A stretch of DNA of 43,747 nt from Parafilimonas sp. (lineage in GTDB: Bacteria > Bacteroidota > Bacteroidia > Chitinophagales > Chitinophagaceae): the NCBI GenBank assembly GCA_017856455.1, contig JAFMEZ010000014.1, positions 1 through 43,747 on the forward strand, in the 5' to 3' direction. The notes beneath the pieces are model-generated. The model saw only the letters and a list, made by a program, of their open reading frames with translations, was not told where the DNA came from and ran no database searches. Shown piece after piece: positions 7,209-17,311 of this stretch (its first letter is position 1; the number at the start of each line of letters is the position of its first letter). The position numbers and the translations under genes were made by a program.

Positions 7209-8512
7209 TGGGATTTACATTGGCAATAGTGGGAAGACCCAACGTGGGCAAGAGTACATTCTTTAATCGCTTACTGGAGCAGCGTAAAGCAATTGTAGAG
7301 GATACGCCTGGTGTAACCAGAGATCGACAATATGGAATATCAGAGTGGAATGGAAAAACATTCAACGTAATTGATACTGGGGGATTTGTACAAGATGGTC
7401 AAGATGTTTTTGAAAAAGAAATTCGTCAACAGGTAATGATTGCAGTAGAAGAAGCCAATGCAATTGTTTTCATGTGCGATGTAACCACTGGTATTACTAC
7501 ATTGGATGAGGCAATGGCTGATGTGCTTCGCAGTGCAAAGAAGCCTGTTTTTTTAGTTGTGAACAAGGTTGATAACAGTGAGAGACAGATAGATGCAACT
7601 GAATTTTATTCAATGGGAATTGAAAAAACATATTTTTTATCATCCATGTCAGGCAGTGGAACAGGTGAGTTGCTCGATGATGTAGCATCGTTGATTGATG
7701 CACCAGCTGAAACTCCTAGTGAAGATTTGCCAAAATTTGCCATCATCGGTCAGCCAAATGTTGGTAAATCGTCTTTGTTGAATGCAATGGTTGGAACAGA
7801 AAGAACCATTGTAAGTGATATAGCTGGAACTACTAGAGATACCATTCATACACATTATAATTTATTTCAGAAGGAATTCATCTTAATAGATACTGCTGGT
7901 ATAAGAAGAAAAACCAAGGTGCATGAGGACCTTGAATTTTATTCTGTGATACGTGCAATTAAGGCAATGGATGAGGCAGACGTTTGTCTCATGATGATTG
8001 ATGCTGAAAAGGGTATAACGCAACAGGATTTGAATATTTTTTCATTAGCCGTAAAAAAAGGGAAGGGTATTGTATTTCTTGTAAATAAATGGGATTTACA
8101 CGAGAAATCTACCAATACGGCAAAAGACTATGAAAAGAATTTAAAAGAACGACTGGCGCCATTCAAAGATGTTCCTATTCTATTTATATCAGCAAAAGAA
8201 AAAACCAGAATTTTTAAGGTAATCGAAACTGCATTACAAGTTTATGAAAATCGGAACAGGAGAATTCCCACTTCACAACTCAATGAAGTTATGCTCAAGG
8301 CGATTGAGGCATATCATCCACCTGTTGTTAGAGGAAATTCCGTCAAAATAAAATTTATTACACAAATTCCAACTGCCGTTCCAAGTTTCGCGTTCTTTAC
8401 CAACTATCCAGATGACATCAAAACACCGTATAAAAATTATCTTGAAAATAAATTGAGGGAAGTTTTCAAATTTTCGGGTGTACCTGTGCGAATTTTCTTT
8501 AGAAAGAAATAA
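7208..8512 (+). CDS. der: GTPase Der (EngA), 50S ribosome assembly factor
   Basis: A 434-residue tandem-GTPase protein. G domain 1 begins with GRPNVGKST (residues 8-16) and has DTPG and NKVD; G domain 2 begins with GQPNVGKSS (about 181-189) and has DTAG and NKWD. A C-terminal KH-like domain (about 350-434) includes the PPVVRGNSVKIKF region. Two G domains in one chain are unique to Der, which acts in late 50S subunit assembly. Its ATG overlaps the TAA of the preceding gene. The TAA of der lies in the T-tract of the minus-strand terminator at 8511-8538. Confidence 0.97.
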   Translation: MGFTLAIVGRPNVGKSTFFNRLLEQRKAIVEDTPGVTRDRQYGISEWNGKTFNVIDTGGFVQDGQDVFEKEIRQQVMIAVEEANAIVFMCDVTTGITTLDEAMADVLRSAKKPVFLVVNKVDNSERQIDATEFYSMGIEKTYFLSSMSGSGTGELLDDVASLIDAPAETPSEDLPKFAIIGQPNVGKSSLLNAMVGTERTIVSDIAGTTRDTIHTHYNLFQKEFILIDTAGIRRKTKVHEDLEFYSVIRAIKAMDEADVCLMMIDAEKGITQQDLNIFSLAVKKGKGIVFLVNKWDLHEKSTNTAKDYEKNLKERLAPFKDVPILFISAKEKTRIFKVIETALQVYENRNRRIPTSQLNEVMLKAIEAYHPPVVRGNSVKIKFITQIPTAVPSFAFFTNYPDDIKTPYKNYLENKLREVFKFSGVPVRIFFRKK

Positions 8513-8538
8513 AAAAGAGGCGACTAGATAGTCGCCTC
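8511..8538 (-). terminator. Rho-independent terminator of the porin/amtB unit
   Basis: GAGGCGACT (8517-8525) and AGTCGCCTC (8530-8538) form a perfect 9-base stem with a four-base loop. On the minus strand it is followed by six T residues, so it serves the porin gene that ends at 8566. On the plus strand there is no T-run, though the hairpin could still slow transcription out of der. Confidence 0.88.
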
Positions 8539-8565
8539 GAACACTGTTTATAACCCAAAACCTAA

Positions 8566-9624
8566 TTAAAATTTGTAGTAAGCACCTAGCACGAGGCTGG
8601 ATGTTCCATTTTTTTCTGATCCAATTTTATTGTGAAAGATTTTATTTGAACAATTTTCAAATCTGAATTCTGGTATCAACATCACCGGACCAACTTTTAC
8701 ATTTGCAGAAATGGTAGTTGCCACAATAGATCCACCATAGGCAGCACTTGACAAGGCTGAAATTCTTTTTTTGTCAGAGAATAATTCTGTTCTCATGGTA
8801 AGTCCAATCGTTTGCCTCGGATCATAATTGAGATATAGAGCATTCCCATACCAAAAATCGTTTTTTGTTGAGGAAGCAGCTTTAACTGCGGAAAATGTAC
8901 CATTATATCCAATATTCACCTTATCACTCAGCTTTGAAGTAAGCACAGCATCAATTTGTCGAGTTTTTGCTTGATCAGTAGGTCTTTGACCACCTACATA
9001 ATTTAGATATACTTTTATATCATCGTTCACTGCTAGACTATATTGTGCCAGTAATGATTTTTTATTTCCTGTTGGAGCTTTTCTGTAATCTGTGGGATTT
9101 GCGATACCAATCATAAATCCAGATTTACCAAAAGTAAAATCAGCTTTTAATCCAGTATGTAGAAATGGCCCGTATGAGAACATGTAAGACATGCTGTAAT
9201 TACGGTTAACATTTGGATCAAGCACTTCATATCCGACATGAGTGGCCCAGGTTCCAGCAGTTAATTTTATATTGTCGGATAAGTTTACGGATGCATAAAG
9301 TTGTTTTATTGCAGAAACTATGCCTTTGTCATTGTATGCGAATTCTTTAGCTCTTTTGCCAATTCCGATGTCTGCAACTACATTTAATTTTTTGTAGGTA
9401 TAATCAGCTTTGCCAGAGAGCATACCCAACATAAATTTTCCGTAACTATTAGTAAAGCTGGTTTTATTGTTGGTTAAATCTTCTCCAAAATCTTGTCGAA
9501 CATATCCGTCTAGAGATCCTGAGAACTTGAGTGAAGAGGATTTTGGTGTTGTTGAATTTTCTTGAGCGCATACATTGATTGCCATTGAGCAAACCAATGC
9601 CATTAAGCAAAGTTTTCGTAACAT
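8566..9624 (-). CDS. Outer-membrane beta-barrel porin, BBP2-like
   Basis: From ATG 9624 the product is 352 residues with a signal peptide (MLRKLCLMALVCSMAINVCAQ at the N-terminus). The upstream in-frame start at 9666 adds a non-signal-like extension and is disfavoured. The mature chain shows alternating hydrophobic/polar strands, many Gly, Tyr and Asn, and ends in a phenylalanine (LGAYYKF), the usual barrel signature. It resembles the BBP2/OmpL-like porins often placed beside ammonium transporters in Bacteroidota (family knowledge). It lies 97 bases downstream of amtB on the same strand, so passage of ammonium or another small nitrogen compound through the outer membrane is a reasonable inference. 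Confidence 0.8.
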   Translation of the reverse strand: MLRKLCLMALVCSMAINVCAQENSTTPKSSSLKFSGSLDGYVRQDFGEDLTNNKTSFTNSYGKFMLGMLSGKADYTYKKLNVVADIGIGKRAKEFAYNDKGIVSAIKQLYASVNLSDNIKLTAGTWATHVGYEVLDPNVNRNYSMSYMFSYGPFLHTGLKADFTFGKSGFMIGIANPTDYRKAPTGNKKSLLAQYSLAVNDDIKVYLNYVGGQRPTDQAKTRQIDAVLTSKLSDKVNIGYNGTFSAVKAASSTKNDFWYGNALYLNYDPRQTIGLTMRTELFSDKKRISALSSAAYGGSIVATTISANVKVGPVMLIPEFRFENCSNKIFHNKIGSEKNGTSSLVLGAYYKF

Positions 9625-9661
9625 TGTTTTGGTTTTTAGTTCTAAAAGAGGGTATGGCAAA

Positions 9662-9687
9662 GGCAAATGTTCTAGTCCAACATTGCC
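9662..9687 (-). promoter_or_regulatory. Hairpin in the amtB-porin intergenic leader
   Basis: GGCAAATGTT (9662-9671) pairs with AACATTGCC (9679-9687) across a seven-base loop, with one bulged A. It sits 38 bases before the porin ATG and lacks a T-run, so it looks more like a leader or mRNA-processing structure that could set porin expression relative to amtB than a terminator. Role uncertain. Confidence 0.35.
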
Positions 9688-9721
9688 CCGCGCTGTACCC
9701 TTGATTTATTTAAAAGAGTCC

Positions 9722-11071
9722 TTACGCTTTGTTCGGATTTCTTCCATATTTTTCATCGTGTTGTGTTTGATCCAATCCTAATTCTTCCTCTTCTTCACTC
9801 ACTCTCAAAGGCTGAATCAAGTTGATAAACTTGAAGATGAGGAATGATACTACAAAGGAGTAGGTCACAGCAACTGCCATAGCCTTCAACTGTGTAAGGA
9901 AAAAGTCAACATTGCCGTAAAGTAGTCCGTCATTACCTGCACCGTTAACTGCCTTGGTTGCAAAAACGCCTGTCAAAATCATACCAACAATTCCGCCTAC
10001 ACCATGACAAGGAAATACATCCAATGTATCATCCAAAGTTGATTTTTGTTTGTAATGAACTGCTAGGTTTGAAATGATTGCAGCAATTACACCTATAAAG
10101 ATGCTCTGTGGTATGCCAACAAAGCCAGCACCTGGCGTAATAGCAACAAGACCAACAACCGCACCAATACAGAATCCCATCACTGAAGGTTTTTTGCCTT
10201 TCATCACATCAAAGAACATCCATGATAATCCTGCTGCTGCAGCAGCTGTATTTGTAGTTGCAAATGCTGATACTGCCAAGCCATTAGCACCCAATGCAGA
10301 TCCCGCATTAAATCCAAACCATCCAAACCACAACAACCCTGTTCCAATGAGTACATATGGTACGTTGGCAGGTGGGACTTCTGCGCCTTCGATATGTGCT
10401 TTTCTACGCTTCAATACAAGCACACCAGCAAGGGCAGCACAGCCAGCTGAAATATGTACAACAGTACCGCCTGCGAAATCAAGTGCTCCCATTTTAAAAA
10501 GAAATCCATCAGGATGCCAGCTCCAGTGTGCAAGGGGTGCATATACCAGAATGCTGAACAATATGATGAAGAGTATGTATGAGGTAAATCTTACTCTTTC
10601 TGCTAATGCTCCAACCACCAATCCAGGTGTGATGATCGCAAACATCAATTGAAACAATGCAAATAGCGTTTTAGGAATCGTAGGAGCTAGTCCCCATGGT
10701 TCAGTATTATTTACGTCCTTAAAAAAGAAATGGGTGAGGGGATTGCCGACAAAACCATTTATGGAATCACCAAAACATAGGCTATATCCGAATGCAATCC
10801 AAATGACTGTTACAACCCCAGCAGCAACAGTACTCTTGATCATTGTAGAGATTACGTTTTTACGATGCACCATCCCACCATAAAAAAATGCCAGTCCGGG
10901 GGTCATTAAAAATACCAATGCAGTCGAAATCAATATCCATGTAATGTCAGCTCCGTTATAAACACCTTTCGTGTCCTCAAAATTTGGAAGTACTGGTACA
11001 AAAATGGATGCAATGGAGATGAGAATCAGTAAAATGAATGGAAGCCGATCTCTAACAGTTTTTGAGTTCAT
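9722..11071 (-). CDS. amtB: Ammonium transporter AmtB
   Basis: A 449-residue polytopic inner-membrane protein of the Amt/Mep/Rh family with about 11-12 hydrophobic helices. It shows the family signature DFAGGTVVHISAG, with the structural Asp at 198 and the first pore histidine at 206. The second pore histidine lies in CHGVGGIVG near residue 350. The N-terminus is hydrophobic and may be a first helix or signal. The protein conducts NH4+/NH3 under low ammonium. No glnK/PII gene, its usual regulator, is adjacent. It lies downstream of gltBD but is separated from it by a terminator and its own candidate promoter. Confidence 0.97.
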   Translation of the reverse strand: MNSKTVRDRLPFILLILISIASIFVPVLPNFEDTKGVYNGADITWILISTALVFLMTPGLAFFYGGMVHRKNVISTMIKSTVAAGVVTVIWIAFGYSLCFGDSINGFVGNPLTHFFFKDVNNTEPWGLAPTIPKTLFALFQLMFAIITPGLVVGALAERVRFTSYILFIILFSILVYAPLAHWSWHPDGFLFKMGALDFAGGTVVHISAGCAALAGVLVLKRRKAHIEGAEVPPANVPYVLIGTGLLWFGWFGFNAGSALGANGLAVSAFATTNTAAAAAGLSWMFFDVMKGKKPSVMGFCIGAVVGLVAITPGAGFVGIPQSIFIGVIAAIISNLAVHYKQKSTLDDTLDVFPCHGVGGIVGMILTGVFATKAVNGAGNDGLLYGNVDFFLTQLKAMAVAVTYSFVVSFLIFKFINLIQPLRVSEEEEELGLDQTQHDEKYGRNPNKA

Positions 11072-11109
11072 TTTTTGGGTTTTGGTTACAATTTTTTAAA
11101 AATATATCC

Positions 11110-11117
11110 CAAAACTA
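11110..11117 (-). promoter_or_regulatory. Candidate -7 element (TAnnTTTG) for amtB
   Basis: TAGTTTTG on the minus strand (11117-11110) matches the Bacteroidota -7 consensus exactly and lies about 39 bases before the amtB ATG. The surrounding 11072-11290 region is very AT-rich. A clear -33 TTG is not seen, so an activator may be needed (inference). Confidence 0.45.
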
Positions 11118-11240
11118 CAAAATAGTAACCTCATTTACTATTAAAATAATATATATAAAAAATATTAATATGAGTATTAAAAATTTAAAACATTGTAAAT
11201 CAATAGTATAGAAATTTAATCAACATATTATTGTTAATAA

Positions 11241-11271
11241 AAAAACACATATAAAAATATTATATGTGTTT
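11241..11271 (-). terminator. Rho-independent terminator of gltBD
   Basis: A 12-base AT-rich perfect stem, 11243-11254 with 11260-11271 (AAACACATATAA / TTATATGTGTTT), closes a five-base loop. On the minus strand it is followed by a run of T. It begins 20 bases after the gltD stop and separates gltBD from amtB. Confidence 0.82.
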
Positions 11272-11290
11272 GAAGGGATAACTTAGTTAA

Positions 11291-12784
11291 TTATAGATGA
11301 AGGCTGCTGTCTTTTGACTCAAGGAGTGATTCACCCATTAGAAACTCATCCACCTTTCTGGCACATTCTCTGCCTTCACTAATTGCCCATACAACGAGTG
11401 ATTGTCCTCTTCTCATGTCTCCACATGAAAAGATCTTATGGATATTTGTTTTGAATTCTTTTTCTGTTGCTCTAACATTTCCTCTTTCGTCAAGTTCAAC
11501 TTCCAGTTGATCGAGCATTCCAGCTTGTTGAGGGGATACAAAACCCATTGCCAACAAAACCAACTCACAATCAAGTACTTTTTCAGACCCTGCTTTTTCA
11601 ATGAAATTTGCTGGTCTTCCGTTTTCAATTTTCCATTCCAACTCAACTGTTTTAATTCCAATTAAGTTTCCATTCTTATCTCCTATAAATTCTTTTGTAG
11701 CTACTGCCCATTGTCTCTCACATCCTTCTTCATGAGAAGATGATGTTTTGAGCACCATTGGATATGTTGGCCAAGGCATGAAATCGGTTCTTTTTTCTGG
11801 AGGTTTGGGCAATAACTCGAATTGCGTTATTGATTTTGCTCCTTGTCTGTTAGATGTGCCCACACAATCACTTCCAGTATCACCACCACCAATTACGATT
11901 ACATTTTTCCCTTTAGCGGTAACTATTTCATCTAAAATATTACTTTCAATTTGAATGTTGGCCAATGGATCTCTTCCATCAACCAATTTGTTTTGTTGCT
12001 TTAAAAACTGCATTGCATAATACACGCCTTTGAATTCCCTTCCCTTTACATTCAAATCTCTCGGTACAGTTGATCCTCCTGAGAGCACAATTGCATTAAA
12101 TTCTCTGAGTATATCATTCATATTTACATTCACTCCAACATTCGCATTGCACTTGAATGTTATGCCTTCCTGCTCTAGCAGTTCAATTCTTCTGTCAATT
12201 ACCTTTTTCTCAAGTTTGAAATCGGGTATGCCATATCGTAATAAGCCTCCAGGTTTTTCATCCCTTTCGAATACTACTACTGTATGTCCTGCTTGATTTA
12301 ATTGTGCAGCAGCTGCTAGACCAGCCGGACCGCTTCCAATAACAGCAACTTTCTTTCCAGTGCGTACTGTTGGAATCTTAGGTTTTGCAATTCCTTTTTC
12401 AAAAGCAATCTCAATGATATGCTTTTCAATTTCTTCAATATTTACAGGTGGTTGATTGATGCCCAACACGCAAGCGCTTTCACAAGGCGCAGGACAAATT
12501 CTTCCAGTAAACTCAGGGAAATTATTTGTTGAAGTAAGTATTTCATAAGCTTCTTCCCAACGTTCATTGTAAACAGCATCATTGAATTCGGGAATTACAT
12601 TGCCAAGCGGACAACCACTGTGGCAAAATGGTACACCACAGTTCATGCACCTTGCTGCCTGTTTATTCAACTCAGCTGCATCAAATGGTTTAACAAATTC
12701 ATTAAAATTTGAAATTCTTTTTTTGGGTTCAAGTTTAGTTGGACTAACCCTGGTGAATTCTAAAAATCCTGTTGGTTTACCCAT
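11291..12784 (-). CDS. gltD: Glutamate synthase [NADPH] small subunit
   Basis: A 497-residue flavoprotein. The N-terminal cysteine cluster CMNCGVPFCHSGCPLGN (about residues 46-62) and CPAPCESACVLG (about 96-107) bind Fe-S centres. They are followed by the FAD-binding VAVIGSGPAGLAAAAQL near 150 and the NADPH-binding VIVIGGGDTGSDC near 295. GltD passes electrons from NAD(P)H to GltB for 2-oxoglutarate plus glutamine to two glutamates. It starts six bases after the gltB stop, so the two are co-transcribed. Length and motifs are normal for the family, and a terminator follows. Confidence 0.97.
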   Translation of the reverse strand: MGKPTGFLEFTRVSPTKLEPKKRISNFNEFVKPFDAAELNKQAARCMNCGVPFCHSGCPLGNVIPEFNDAVYNERWEEAYEILTSTNNFPEFTGRICPAPCESACVLGINQPPVNIEEIEKHIIEIAFEKGIAKPKIPTVRTGKKVAVIGSGPAGLAAAAQLNQAGHTVVVFERDEKPGGLLRYGIPDFKLEKKVIDRRIELLEQEGITFKCNANVGVNVNMNDILREFNAIVLSGGSTVPRDLNVKGREFKGVYYAMQFLKQQNKLVDGRDPLANIQIESNILDEIVTAKGKNVIVIGGGDTGSDCVGTSNRQGAKSITQFELLPKPPEKRTDFMPWPTYPMVLKTSSSHEEGCERQWAVATKEFIGDKNGNLIGIKTVELEWKIENGRPANFIEKAGSEKVLDCELVLLAMGFVSPQQAGMLDQLEVELDERGNVRATEKEFKTNIHKIFSCGDMRRGQSLVVWAISEGRECARKVDEFLMGESLLESKDSSLHL

Positions 12785-12790
12785 GCTTAA

Positions 12791-15700
12791 TTATTTGACA
12801 GTTGCCTTAGTTGTTGTTTTTTTCTGTTGCAATGCTTTTTTATAGTCTCTTGGAAACACTTTAACGAAATGATGTTTCTGGTTCTCAAAATCACTCAATA
12901 AATATTTCGCAACTGAACTGCTTGTATGTTGAAAATGTTCTTTTATCAAATTTTCTAACAGTTTGCTGTCATCAATATCCAATGATTCTAAATCAACCAT
13001 CTCCAGATTGCAATTTTCTTTGAATGTTCCAGTCAAATCGTAGATATATGCAATTCCTCCACTCATACCTGCAGCAAAATTTCTTCCGGTTTTTCCGAGA
13101 ATTAAAACAGTTCCTCCGGTCATGTATTCGCAGCCATGATCACCCACACCTTCAACAACTGCTGTTGCACCAGAATTTCTTACCGCAAATCGCTCACCAG
13201 CTTTTCCTCTAATGAAGGCCTTTCCTGAAGTGGCACCATAAAAGGCAACATTTCCAATTACAATGTTTTCCTCTGGAACGAAACTTGAATGTTTGTCAGG
13301 ATACACAATCATTTTTGCTCCACTTAATCCTTTTCCAAAATAATCATTTGCATCTCCTTCAAGTTCAAGTGTTATTCCTTTTGTATTGAATGCACCAAAA
13401 CTTTGTCCAGCTGTTCCATTAAATTTTATATGGATACTATCATCTGGGAGTCCACTTGCGCCATGCTTTTTTGTAATCTCATTGCTTAACATGGTGCCAG
13501 TAGTTCTATCAGTATTCTTGATTGGATATTCCAATTTTACTTTTTTGCCATCATTGATTGCAGCAGTTGACTTTTCAATGAGTTCCCAATCAATTACGGA
13601 TGCTATACCATGATCTTGCTCCTCTTGTTTAAATAAACCTGTATATGCATCTGCAGGTTCTTTATAAAGAATAGGGGATAAATCTAACTTGCTGTACTTC
13701 CAATGTTTTATTCCCTCTCTTACTTTCAACGCTTCCACTTGTCCAACCATTTCTTCAACAGTTCTGTATCCAAGTTCAGCCATTAACTCTCTTAATTCTT
13801 TGGTGAGGAATTGAATGAAATTCACAACATAGTCTGCAGCGCCATTGAATCTTTTTCTCAGTTCTGGATCTTGGGTTGCAACGCCAACAGGACAAGTATT
13901 CAAGTGGCATTTGCGCATGAGAATACATCCTTCAACGACCAAGGCAGCTGTTGCAACTCCCCATTCTTCAGCACCTAATAATGTTGCAATGGCAATGTCA
14001 CGTCCTGTTTTTAACTGTCCATCTGTTTGCAATACAACGCGACTCCTCAATTTGTTTTTTACCAATGTTTGATGTGCTTCTGCAAGTCCTAATTCCCATG
14101 GTAATCCAGCATGACGAATTGAGCTTAATGGTGAAGCGCCTGTTCCGCCATCATACCCAGAAACTAAAACAACATCTGCTTTTGCTTTCGCTACACCTGC
14201 AGCAATCGTTCCAACTCCTGCTTTAGAAACAAGCTTTACGCTAATTCTTGCTTTTCTATTTGCATTTTTTAAATCAAATATCAATTGAGCAAGATCTTCA
14301 ATAGAATAAATATCATGATGTGGTGGGGGAGAGATCAATCCTACACCAGGCGTAGAATGTCTTACTCTTCCAATCCAATCATCCACTTTATGTCCTGGTA
14401 ATTGTCCGCCTTCCCCTGGTTTAGCACCTTGAGCCATTTTGATTTGAAGCTCATCTGCTTCGGTAAGATATTGTGATGTAACACCAAATCGTGCCGAAGC
14501 AACTTGTTTGATGGATGATCTCATGGAGTCACCATTTTCTAATGGTTGATATCGGATATCATCTTCTCCGCCTTCACCTGTATTACTTTTTGCTCCCAAA
14601 CGATTCATGGCTATTGCCAATGTAGTATGTGCCTCCCATGATATTGATCCAAACGACATTGCGCCAGTAGCAAAACGTTTATATATTTTTTCTGCTGATT
14701 CAACTTCGTCAATTGAGATAGAAGGACGAACGGGATTGAATTCAAATTGACTTCTTAATGTGCAAGCTTTTTCTCCTTGCTCATTGACAAGCTTTGAATA
14801 TTTTTTGAAAGCAGCATAATCTGCAGTTCTCGTTGAATGTTGCAATAAATGAATAGTCTGTGGATTGAAAAGATGAAATTCTCCTTTTCGTTTCCATTGA
14901 TAAAATCCACCTACTGGTAAACGGTCAACCGGCAATGATATTCTTGCAAATGATAAGCGATGTTTTGCCAATGCCTCTTTTGCAATTTCATCCAGCCCCA
15001 TTCCTTGAATTCTTGACACTGCACCGGTGAAATATTTATCTACAACTTCATTATTCAATCCAATGATTTCAAAAATTTGTGCACCCTGATATGATTGTAA
15101 AGTTGAAATTCCCATTTTGGAGAATACTTTAAGCAATCCTTCATTAACGGCTTTGATATAATTCTTTTTCAACTGATCGGTGTCAAGATCAGTATCAAGC
15201 TTGCCATTCAATTTCATATCTCTGATTGAACTCAATGCTAGATATGGATTGATAGCAGTTGCGCCAAAACCGAGCAAACAAGCGAAATGATGCACTTCCC
15301 ATACGTCACCTGCTTCTACTATAATGCCAACTTTTCCTCTGTATCCTTTTCTGATCAAATGATGATGTATTGCTGCAGTTGATAACAAAGATGGGATAGG
15401 AGCATGTTCAGAATCAATTGCTCTATCCTGTAAAATCAATACTTCAAATCCATCTTCCACTGCATCTACTGCATATCTGCAAATCCTGTCTAGTGCTCTT
15501 TTTAATGCACCTGGATTACCATCTGCCCTGAAATAACACTGTAAAGTTTTTGCTTGAAAAATACCTGTGTCAATACTTCTGATTTTTTCAAGATCATGAT
15601 TGGTAAGCACAGGATGCTTCAGGGCAACAGTGTGACAACTCATTGGATTTTCCTGCAACATATTTTCATTGTTGCCAACAAATGTTGCAAGTGACATCAC

Positions 15701-17311
15701 CAGTCGCTCTCTGATCGGATCAATTGGCGGATTCGTGACTTGTGCAAACAATTGTTTAAAATAACTGCTCAAATGTTGAGGTTCATCACTTAAAATTGCA
15801 AGCGGTGTGTCTGTGCCCATTGAACCAACGGGCTCTTTCCCATCTAACGCCATTGGAGCAATGAGGTGTTCAAGATCTTCTGAAGAATAACCAAATGCCT
15901 TTTGGTATTTGAAAACCTGATCGTGTTCTAAATGGGTAAACATCACACGTGGTTCAGGCAGTTCATTTAATCTGATCTTGTATTTATTCAACCAGTCTGC
16001 ATATGGTTTTTGTCCACATATTTTTGATTTCACTTCTTCGTCACTAATAATTCTTCCTTCCTCCATGTCAACGATGAACATCTTTCCAGGCTGTAATCTC
16101 CCTTTTTCAATAATCAATGAAGGATCTACAGGAAGTGCACCAGTTTCTGATGCCATGATTACACGATCATCAGATGTTACACAGTATCTTGAAGGTCTCA
16201 AACCATTTCTGTCGAGTGTTGCACCAATCATTCTGCCGTCTGTAAATGAAATAGAAGCCGGACCATCCCATGGCTCCATCATTGATGCATGATATTCATA
16301 GAATGCTTTTTTAATTGGATCCATTTGCTCGTTGCCATCCCATGCCTCAGGTATTAACATCATCATTACATGTGGTAATGATCGACCTGTCATGGTTAAC
16401 AATTCAATCATGTTATCAAGACTTGCAGAATCACTGTTTCCAGATGAAACAATTGGAAGGAGCATGTCCATTTCCTCCTTTGTGAAATATGGAGATGTAT
16501 ATCCTTTTTCGTTTGCTTTAATCCAGTTTAAATTTCCTTGCAATGTGTTGATCTCTCCATTGTGTGCGATGAACCTGAATGGTTGTGCTAGTTTCCATGA
16601 AGGAAAGGTATTGGTTGCAAAACGTGAATGCACCAATCCCAACGCACTGATCACTTTTTTATTGCTGAGATCAGGGAAGTAAGATCTAACCTGATGACTG
16701 GTAAGTTGACCTTTGTAAACTATGATTTTGTATGAAAGTGAAGAAATGTAAAATCCAATGGGATCTTTCTTCACAGAATTGTTAATAAGGTGACTTGAAT
16801 AATTTCTTAGAATAAATAACTTTCTTTCGAAAGCCATTGGGTCATTGATATGATCTGGACAGGCAATAAAAACTTGTTCCATTTCAGGTTCAACCGATCT
16901 TGCAGTGAATCCAATATCTGCAGGATTAACAGGTACTTTTCTCCAGGTTAAAATTTCTAGTCCCAACTCCTCTGCAGCTCTGCTGAATAAATCTCTGCAC
17001 TCTTCTCTTAAACGAACTTCTTTTGGAAAGAAAACAAATCCAACCCCATATTTTCCATATGAGGGTAGGTGAACACCCATCTTTAAACACTCATCAAAGA
17101 AAAATGCATGTGGTATTTGAATCAAAATTCCAGCACCATCTCCTGTATTGCTTTCGCATCCACAAGCACCTCTGTGCTCCATATTCTCTAAAATGGTCAA
17201 TGCATCAGATACAACCTGATGATTTTTGTTTCCCTTGATATTGGCTACAAAGCCAATTCCACAGGCATCTCTTTCAAATTCTGGGCGATATAAACCTTGG
17301 CTTCTTGCCAT
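12791..17311 (-). CDS. gltB: Glutamate synthase large subunit
   Basis: A 1506-residue enzyme. The N-terminal class II glutamine amidotransferase domain uses Cys17 (RDACGIGF) after a 16-residue propeptide, shorter than the E. coli one. A central domain and an FMN-binding synthase barrel follow (about 840-1230, with GAMSFGSISWEAH and GGTGASPLSS). The 3Fe-4S ligand motif CHLNTCPVGVATQ and a C-terminal GXGXG beta-helix (about 1260-1480) complete the normal architecture. It releases ammonia from glutamine and channels it to 2-oxoglutarate. No convincing TAnnTTTG promoter was found in the 147-base gap upstream (17312-17458). Confidence 0.98.
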   Translation of the reverse strand: MARSQGLYRPEFERDACGIGFVANIKGNKNHQVVSDALTILENMEHRGACGCESNTGDGAGILIQIPHAFFFDECLKMGVHLPSYGKYGVGFVFFPKEVRLREECRDLFSRAAEELGLEILTWRKVPVNPADIGFTARSVEPEMEQVFIACPDHINDPMAFERKLFILRNYSSHLINNSVKKDPIGFYISSLSYKIIVYKGQLTSHQVRSYFPDLSNKKVISALGLVHSRFATNTFPSWKLAQPFRFIAHNGEINTLQGNLNWIKANEKGYTSPYFTKEEMDMLLPIVSSGNSDSASLDNMIELLTMTGRSLPHVMMMLIPEAWDGNEQMDPIKKAFYEYHASMMEPWDGPASISFTDGRMIGATLDRNGLRPSRYCVTSDDRVIMASETGALPVDPSLIIEKGRLQPGKMFIVDMEEGRIISDEEVKSKICGQKPYADWLNKYKIRLNELPEPRVMFTHLEHDQVFKYQKAFGYSSEDLEHLIAPMALDGKEPVGSMGTDTPLAILSDEPQHLSSYFKQLFAQVTNPPIDPIRERLVMSLATFVGNNENMLQENPMSCHTVALKHPVLTNHDLEKIRSIDTGIFQAKTLQCYFRADGNPGALKRALDRICRYAVDAVEDGFEVLILQDRAIDSEHAPIPSLLSTAAIHHHLIRKGYRGKVGIIVEAGDVWEVHHFACLLGFGATAINPYLALSSIRDMKLNGKLDTDLDTDQLKKNYIKAVNEGLLKVFSKMGISTLQSYQGAQIFEIIGLNNEVVDKYFTGAVSRIQGMGLDEIAKEALAKHRLSFARISLPVDRLPVGGFYQWKRKGEFHLFNPQTIHLLQHSTRTADYAAFKKYSKLVNEQGEKACTLRSQFEFNPVRPSISIDEVESAEKIYKRFATGAMSFGSISWEAHTTLAIAMNRLGAKSNTGEGGEDDIRYQPLENGDSMRSSIKQVASARFGVTSQYLTEADELQIKMAQGAKPGEGGQLPGHKVDDWIGRVRHSTPGVGLISPPPHHDIYSIEDLAQLIFDLKNANRKARISVKLVSKAGVGTIAAGVAKAKADVVLVSGYDGGTGASPLSSIRHAGLPWELGLAEAHQTLVKNKLRSRVVLQTDGQLKTGRDIAIATLLGAEEWGVATAALVVEGCILMRKCHLNTCPVGVATQDPELRKRFNGAADYVVNFIQFLTKELRELMAELGYRTVEEMVGQVEALKVREGIKHWKYSKLDLSPILYKEPADAYTGLFKQEEQDHGIASVIDWELIEKSTAAINDGKKVKLEYPIKNTDRTTGTMLSNEITKKHGASGLPDDSIHIKFNGTAGQSFGAFNTKGITLELEGDANDYFGKGLSGAKMIVYPDKHSSFVPEENIVIGNVAFYGATSGKAFIRGKAGERFAVRNSGATAVVEGVGDHGCEYMTGGTVLILGKTGRNFAAGMSGGIAYIYDLTGTFKENCNLEMVDLESLDIDDSKLLENLIKEHFQHTSSSVAKYLLSDFENQKHHFVKVFPRDYKKALQQKKTTTKATVK

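Noticed and set aside
9624-9666. Upstream start for the porin
   Set aside because: It adds a proline-rich stretch before a textbook signal peptide that begins at 9624.
10074-10652. 192-codon plus-strand frame opposite amtB
   Set aside because: Antisense shadow of a highly conserved Amt gene; its Ala/Pro/Asn-rich translation reflects the complementary codons of membrane helices.
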